A stretch of DNA of 26,332 nucleotides, taken from NCBI GenBank assembly GCA_045403015.1, contig JAXIPI010000117.1, positions 1 to 26,332 of the forward strand. Reading direction: 5' to 3'. Under the pieces are notes generated by a model. The model saw only the letters and a program-made list of their open reading frames with translations. It had not been told where the DNA came from and did not search any database. This document shows positions 22,881-26,332 of the stretch, piece by piece (within the stretch, counting starts at the first letter, position 1; each line of letters begins with the position of its first letter). The position numbers and the translations under genes were made by a program. The stretch is from Gaiellasilicea sp045403015. Lineage in GTDB: Bacteria > Actinomycetota > Thermoleophilia > Gaiellales > Gaiellaceae.

Positions 22881-23629
22881 AGAGAATGACCATCGCGGCG
22901 GCGGTCCTGGTCGCCGGAGTGACGCTCGCCGGAGCTGCGCTCGCGATCACCAACGGCGCGCCCGACGGCAACCGCCATCCGAACGTCGGCGCGCTGCTCG
23001 CGCCGACGGCCTACTCGGACGGAACCTGGGCCACGTGCACCGGCGCGCTGATCGCTCCGACGATCTTCCTCACCGCCGCGCACTGCGACCAGGGCGTCTC
23101 GCGGGTCGCGGTGACGTTCGACTCGTCCTATGTCGCCCCGACGGGAACGACGCACTGGGGCACGTGGCGTGCCGACCCCGCCTTCACCCAGGCCCAGGGT
23201 GACCCGCACGACCTGGCAGTCGTCGTCCTGGACAAGGCCGTGCAAGGCATCACGCCGGCGCGGCTCCCGGCCGCCGGCTCGCTCGGCGGGTTGAAGGTCG
23301 AGACGAAGTTCACATCCGTCGGCTACGGCGCCCAGTCGGTGACGATCGACAAAGGGCCGACGTTCCACTACGCGGACATCCGCTACGTCGCGACCGGTTC
23401 GTTGAACGCCGTCAATCCTGCCTGGCTGCGGATCTCGATGAATCCGGCCACCGGAGACGGAGGTACCTGCTACGGCGACTCTGGAGGCCCGAACTTCCTC
23501 GGTGACACGAACCTGCTCGCTGCAACGACGATCACGGGGGACTACATGTGCCGCGCGACGAACGTCACGTACCGACTCGACACAACGTCTGCGCGTTCAT
23601 TCCTGGGGCAATTCGTAGCCTTGCCCTAA
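22877..23629 (+). CDS. Secreted trypsin-like serine protease (S1)
   Basis: The protein has 250 residues; ATG 22877 overlaps the upstream TGA, with GGAAGGGGAG before it. A signal peptide covers 1-23 (IAAAVLVAGVTLAGAALA) and the mature end is probably Ile24 (ITNG), like the IVGG N-terminus of active trypsins, implying no long propeptide. The triad is His69 (TAAHC), Asp112 (HDLAVVVL) and Ser202 (GDSGGP). Cys54/Cys70 and Cys198/Cys225 are plausible disulfides. The S1-pocket residue six before Ser202 is Gly196 and not the Asp of trypsin, so cleavage after Arg/Lys is not assured. It is exported. Confidence 0.93.
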   Translation: MKRMTIAAAVLVAGVTLAGAALAITNGAPDGNRHPNVGALLAPTAYSDGTWATCTGALIAPTIFLTAAHCDQGVSRVAVTFDSSYVAPTGTTHWGTWRADPAFTQAQGDPHDLAVVVLDKAVQGITPARLPAAGSLGGLKVETKFTSVGYGAQSVTIDKGPTFHYADIRYVATGSLNAVNPAWLRISMNPATGDGGTCYGDSGGPNFLGDTNLLAATTITGDYMCRATNVTYRLDTTSARSFLGQFVALP

Positions 23630-23775
23630 CAGAGACGGCTGGTTAGAGGCGGGCGACGGCGCAGTCGGTGCCGATGACGCCGCGCGCAACCCGACCGAGA
23701 GACTGAGCACGATCGCCGCCACCAGGCTGGCCTGAGTCCAACGTTTCTCACGCTGGTCTATAGCACTTCAAAGCC

Positions 23776-24489
23776 GTGCTAACCTGCCGCATCTTGCGTA
23801 AAGCTTGTCTCTTCTTGATCTTGACAGCCGCCGCCCTCACGAGTGTCGCCGCAGCGACGCCCGCGACTACCGTCAGCGCCGGCGCGTTCACCTACCGCGG
23901 CACGGTCACGCACATCGTGGATGGAGACACGCTCGACGTCCGGCTGACGAGCGGCAAGACCGAGCGGATCCGGCTGATCGGCATCGACACGCCAGAGCGA
24001 GGCATCTGCTACTTCTCCCAGGCGACCGCGCGCGCACGACAGTTGGCGATGTCGAAGCAGGTGGTCCTGCGCGGAGACGCGACACAGGACACGCGCGATC
24101 GGTATGGACGCCTGCTCGCCTACGTCTGGCTGCCTGGTGGGAAGGATCTCGGCTATCAGTTGATCGCCGGCGGCTTCGCGAAGGTCTACGTGTACCGGAA
24201 TCCCTTCCAACGGCTATCCGCCTACCGGAACGCGGGAGCTACGGCAAAGGGCGCGAGCGCCGGGCAGTGGAAGGCCTGTGCGCCAGCGCCGGCGCCCGCG
24301 CCCGCACCGGCACCGACCCCAGCTCCGCCGTCAGGCTCCAACTGCCATCCGTCGTATTCGCCCTGCCTGCCGATCGTCGGCGACCTCGACTGCGCCGACA
24401 TCCGCGCGATGGGCGTCGCGCCGGTGCGCGTTCTCAGTTCCGATCCGTACCGGCTGGATGCCGACAACGACGGACTGGGCTGCGAGTAG
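23776..24489 (+). CDS. Secreted thermonuclease-family protein with excalibur domain
   Basis: The protein has 237 residues. A signal peptide covers about 1-27 (KACLFLILTAAALTSVAAA). The SNase domain (about 38-165) has VDGDTL (Asp51), RIRLIGIDTPE with Arg66, Asp71 and Glu74, and DRYGRLLAYVW (Arg112), matching the calcium and catalytic residues of staphylococcal nuclease. A proline-alanine linker (169-185) leads to a C-terminal excalibur domain with the calcium-binding DADNDGLGCE. It degrades extracellular DNA or RNA. GTG 23776 is the first start after a TATAGC box (23759-23764); there is no RBS and TTG 23794 is an alternative. Confidence 0.92.
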   Translation: MLTCRILRKACLFLILTAAALTSVAAATPATTVSAGAFTYRGTVTHIVDGDTLDVRLTSGKTERIRLIGIDTPERGICYFSQATARARQLAMSKQVVLRGDATQDTRDRYGRLLAYVWLPGGKDLGYQLIAGGFAKVYVYRNPFQRLSAYRNAGATAKGASAGQWKACAPAPAPAPAPAPTPAPPSGSNCHPSYSPCLPIVGDLDCADIRAMGVAPVRVLSSDPYRLDADNDGLGCE

Positions 24490-24577
24490 GCGGCTTTCCC
24501 GGCCGAGATCCAACGTTCGAGTGTCTCGACTCGGTCCTGCGGCCAGGCGCCATCGCAGGGCATCGTCCCCCCGGTTG

Positions 24578-25150
24578 CTACCGCCCGAGCAACTCCTCGA
24601 CGTGCCGTCGAGCCAACGCTAGGCATTCCTCGAACGGGGGCCCCGTGGCGGGGGCTCCCGCGTCGGCCCAGGTCTCCATCGCCGCCGTGAGCACGTGGAC
24701 GGTCATCGTCGCCGCCATGCGGCAGGCGGGGGGCGTCGCGTCTGGACTCTCCCGCCGGAACCCCGTGTACACCGCGTCCTCGAACCCAAGCAGGACCTCG
24801 AGTCTCCGGATACGGACCGGTGGATGGTGGAGGGCCAGGCGCGCCTGGGTGGCATAGAGGTCGGGGTCGGCGGCGACGCGGTCGGCATAGTCGCGGATCT
24901 GGCTCTCGGTCTCCGACAGCACGTCGTCCGCTGCACGGATGGCCTCGAGACGCGCCGCCTGCAGTCCGAAGACGACATCGGCCTTGTGGTCGAAATAACG
25001 AAAGAAGGTCCTGGGCGACACCCCTGCTGCGGCCGCGATCTCCTCCGTCGTGACGTGCTCGTAGCCGCGTTGGCTGAACAGGTCGAGCGCGGCATACATC
25101 AGCGCTCGCCGGGTCTCCCACTTCTTCCGTTCGCGTAATCCGTCCGGCAT
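24578..25150 (-). CDS. TetR-family transcriptional regulator
   Basis: The protein has 190 residues. The N-terminal HTH (about 10-58) is standard: RALMYAALDLFSQRGYEHVTTEEIAAAAGVSPRTFFRYFDHKADVVF. The C-terminal ligand-binding half is helical and unassigned. ATG 25150 has no RBS, but TAACAT lies 6 bases upstream on the minus strand, fitting a leaderless mRNA. It is divergent from the PAS kinase with a gap of only 6 bases to the longest kinase start, and AACATGTT palindrome in the gap may be its own operator. It probably represses itself and perhaps the kinase. Confidence 0.93.
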   Translation of the reverse strand: MPDGLRERKKWETRRALMYAALDLFSQRGYEHVTTEEIAAAAGVSPRTFFRYFDHKADVVFGLQAARLEAIRAADDVLSETESQIRDYADRVAADPDLYATQARLALHHPPVRIRRLEVLLGFEDAVYTGFRRESPDATPPACRMAATMTVHVLTAAMETWADAGAPATGPPFEECLALARRHVEELLGR

Positions 25151-25151
25151 C

Positions 25152-25198
25152 GCAACATGTTACGTGATTTGGCAGTGACTGTACTATGGCAGGCTGTG
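25152..25198. promoter_or_regulatory. Divergent TetR/kinase promoter with AACATGTT palindrome
   Basis: GCAACATGTTAC holds the perfect 8-bp palindrome AACATGTT and overlaps the minus-strand -10 TAACAT of the tetR gene. On the plus strand TACTAT (25182-25187) lies 8 bases before GTG 25196, a plausible leaderless start for the kinase. Confidence 0.45.
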
Positions 25199-26332
25199 TC
25201 ACATTTCCCAGAGGGCTTGGCGCTCGCGATCTTCGCCGCCGACACGGAAGGTCGCGTTCGTTATCGGCTACCGCTCGTGACGTATACCAACCTGTTCACG
25301 CCGGTGCCCGAGACGATCTGGATGAGCCCACAGGTCGAGGCGCTGACCGGGTACGAGCCGGCGGAATGGATGGCGACACCGGGCTTTTTCGCCTCGATCC
25401 TTCACCCGGACGACCGTGAGACGGTCCTGGAGGAAGTGCGGTTGAGCCGGGAGGAGCTCCGCCCGTTCAGCCGCGACTACCGCCTGATCGCCCGGTCCGG
25501 CGAGACGGTGTGGGTGCAGGACGAGTCCGTACCGGTGCTCGACGCCCAGGGTCGCCCGGAGTTCATCCAGGGGTACTTCGTCGATCTGACCGAGCGGAAG
25601 GCGCTAGAAGAGCAACTGCTCCAATCGCAGAAGACGGAGGCTGTCGGCCGCATGGCCGTCGGAATCGCGCACGACTTCAACAACCACCTCACCGCGATCC
25701 GGGGTTACGCGGACCTGCTTCGCCTCGAGCTGCCCGCGGACAGCAGGGCACAGCGTGACTTGACGGACATCGTCGACACGACCGGGCGCGCGAAGATGCT
25801 GATCGAGCAGCTCCTCGCCTTCTGCCGCCGAGAGCCCCTCGAGCCGCGCGCAATCGATCTCCACCGCGTCGTCGGCGAGCTCAAGTCGATGCTCGCGCAG
25901 GTCGCCGGCAGGAGGATCGCGCTCCGCTTCGAGCTCGCCGCCACTCCGCTCGTACACGCCGATCCGGGCCAGCTCGAGCAGGTCATCGTCAACCTCGTCG
26001 CCAACGCACGAGACGCGATGGCCGCCGGCGGGACGGTCACGATCGCGACCGGGCTCGGCACGGTTGTCGACGGCCGCGAGGCCATCCGGCTCGGCATCGA
26101 TCCAGGCAGCTACGCACTTCTGACGGTCTCCGACGCCGGTCGGGGAATCGAACCCGAGATCCTGGGGAACATCTTCGACCCGTTCTTCACGACGAAGGAG
26201 CGGCATGCGGGTAACGGGCTCGGGCTGATGACCGTGAACGCGATCGTCCGCAAGTTTCGCGGTGCGATCGACGTCGCGAGCGTGCCGGGCCGGGGGTCGA
26301 CGTTCAGAGTCCTCCTGCCCGCAATGCCCTGA
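25157..26332 (+). CDS. PAS-domain sensor histidine kinase
   Basis: The longest frame gives 391 residues; the stop is the last codon of the window. One PAS domain (about 45-150: SPQVEALTGYEPAEW, ILHPDDRETV, WVQDESVPVLDAQGRPEFIQGYFVDLTERK) is followed by HisKA with the phospho-acceptor His172 in VGIAHDFNNHLTAI (NtrB-like). The HATPase has N box NLVANARDAM (279-288), G1 DAGRGIE (326-332), F box DPFFTTK and G2 NGLGLMT. There is no membrane helix, so it is a soluble sensor. No response regulator is nearby. ATG 25157 would put its promoter inside tetR; GTG 25196 behind TACTAT is an equally plausible start (378 residues). Confidence 0.93.
   Translation: MLRDLAVTVLWQAVSHFPEGLALAIFAADTEGRVRYRLPLVTYTNLFTPVPETIWMSPQVEALTGYEPAEWMATPGFFASILHPDDRETVLEEVRLSREELRPFSRDYRLIARSGETVWVQDESVPVLDAQGRPEFIQGYFVDLTERKALEEQLLQSQKTEAVGRMAVGIAHDFNNHLTAIRGYADLLRLELPADSRAQRDLTDIVDTTGRAKMLIEQLLAFCRREPLEPRAIDLHRVVGELKSMLAQVAGRRIALRFELAATPLVHADPGQLEQVIVNLVANARDAMAAGGTVTIATGLGTVVDGREAIRLGIDPGSYALLTVSDAGRGIEPEILGNIFDPFFTTKERHAGNGLGLMTVNAIVRKFRGAIDVASVPGRGSTFRVLLPAMP

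Overview
The window is high-GC DNA with dense, short-spaced genes, many GTG starts and several four-base GTGA/ATGA stop-start overlaps. Family content is that of a soil-type actinobacterium: Eis-like acetyltransferases, a TadE/TadG-like protein, an LLM-class oxidoreductase, a SNase-excalibur protein and a tRNA without encoded CCA. Thermoleophilia (Gaiellales/Solirubrobacterales) is my best guess, but this is inferred from style and not from a marker gene.

Layout. Positions 1-112 are a perfect inverted repeat with a 62-base loop whose reverse complement encodes the missing upstream part of the first gene, so this end looks like a fold-back or small inversion. Two tandem Eis-like N-acetyltransferases follow (the first broken), then two tandem secreted M23 peptidases and a tRNA-Val(GAC) whose promoter lies in the end of the second M23 gene. 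A gene-poor stretch (2734-3360) holds one possible 52-residue membrane peptide. A minus-strand TadE/G-like protein has a long, hairpin-rich upstream region shared with a divergent Tat-exported cyclase-family hydrolase. Next is an FtsH protease with an unusual pore loop.

Positions 7914-11139 form the least familiar part: a tightly packed three-gene unit of a 4 x 68-residue glycine-rich repeat protein, a protein that looks like a metzincin protease with its active site lost, and a protein with HEAT-like helical repeats plus an unknown C-terminal domain. Facing it is a two-gene minus-strand unit of a small protein with a WPxLVG motif (potato-inhibitor-I-like) and a small secreted protein containing HEYGH. 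An SDR-family protein with its catalytic lysine replaced by cysteine lies downstream behind two palindromic operator-like sites, then a strong terminator and a secreted subtilisin.

From 14479 a GH13 enzyme and a GH63-type glucosidase form a two-gene alpha-glucan operon. Convergent to it is a minus-strand operon with GTGA couplings (AroE-like dehydrogenase, LLM oxidoreductase, dihydropyrimidinase-type amidohydrolase, then a STAS/SpoIIAA-like protein), which suggests a catabolic or modifying pathway and not aromatic amino acid synthesis. The right end carries a small ABM-like protein coupled to a trypsin-like protease, a secreted nuclease with an excalibur domain, and a TetR regulator divergent from a PAS histidine kinase whose stop codon is the last codon of the window.
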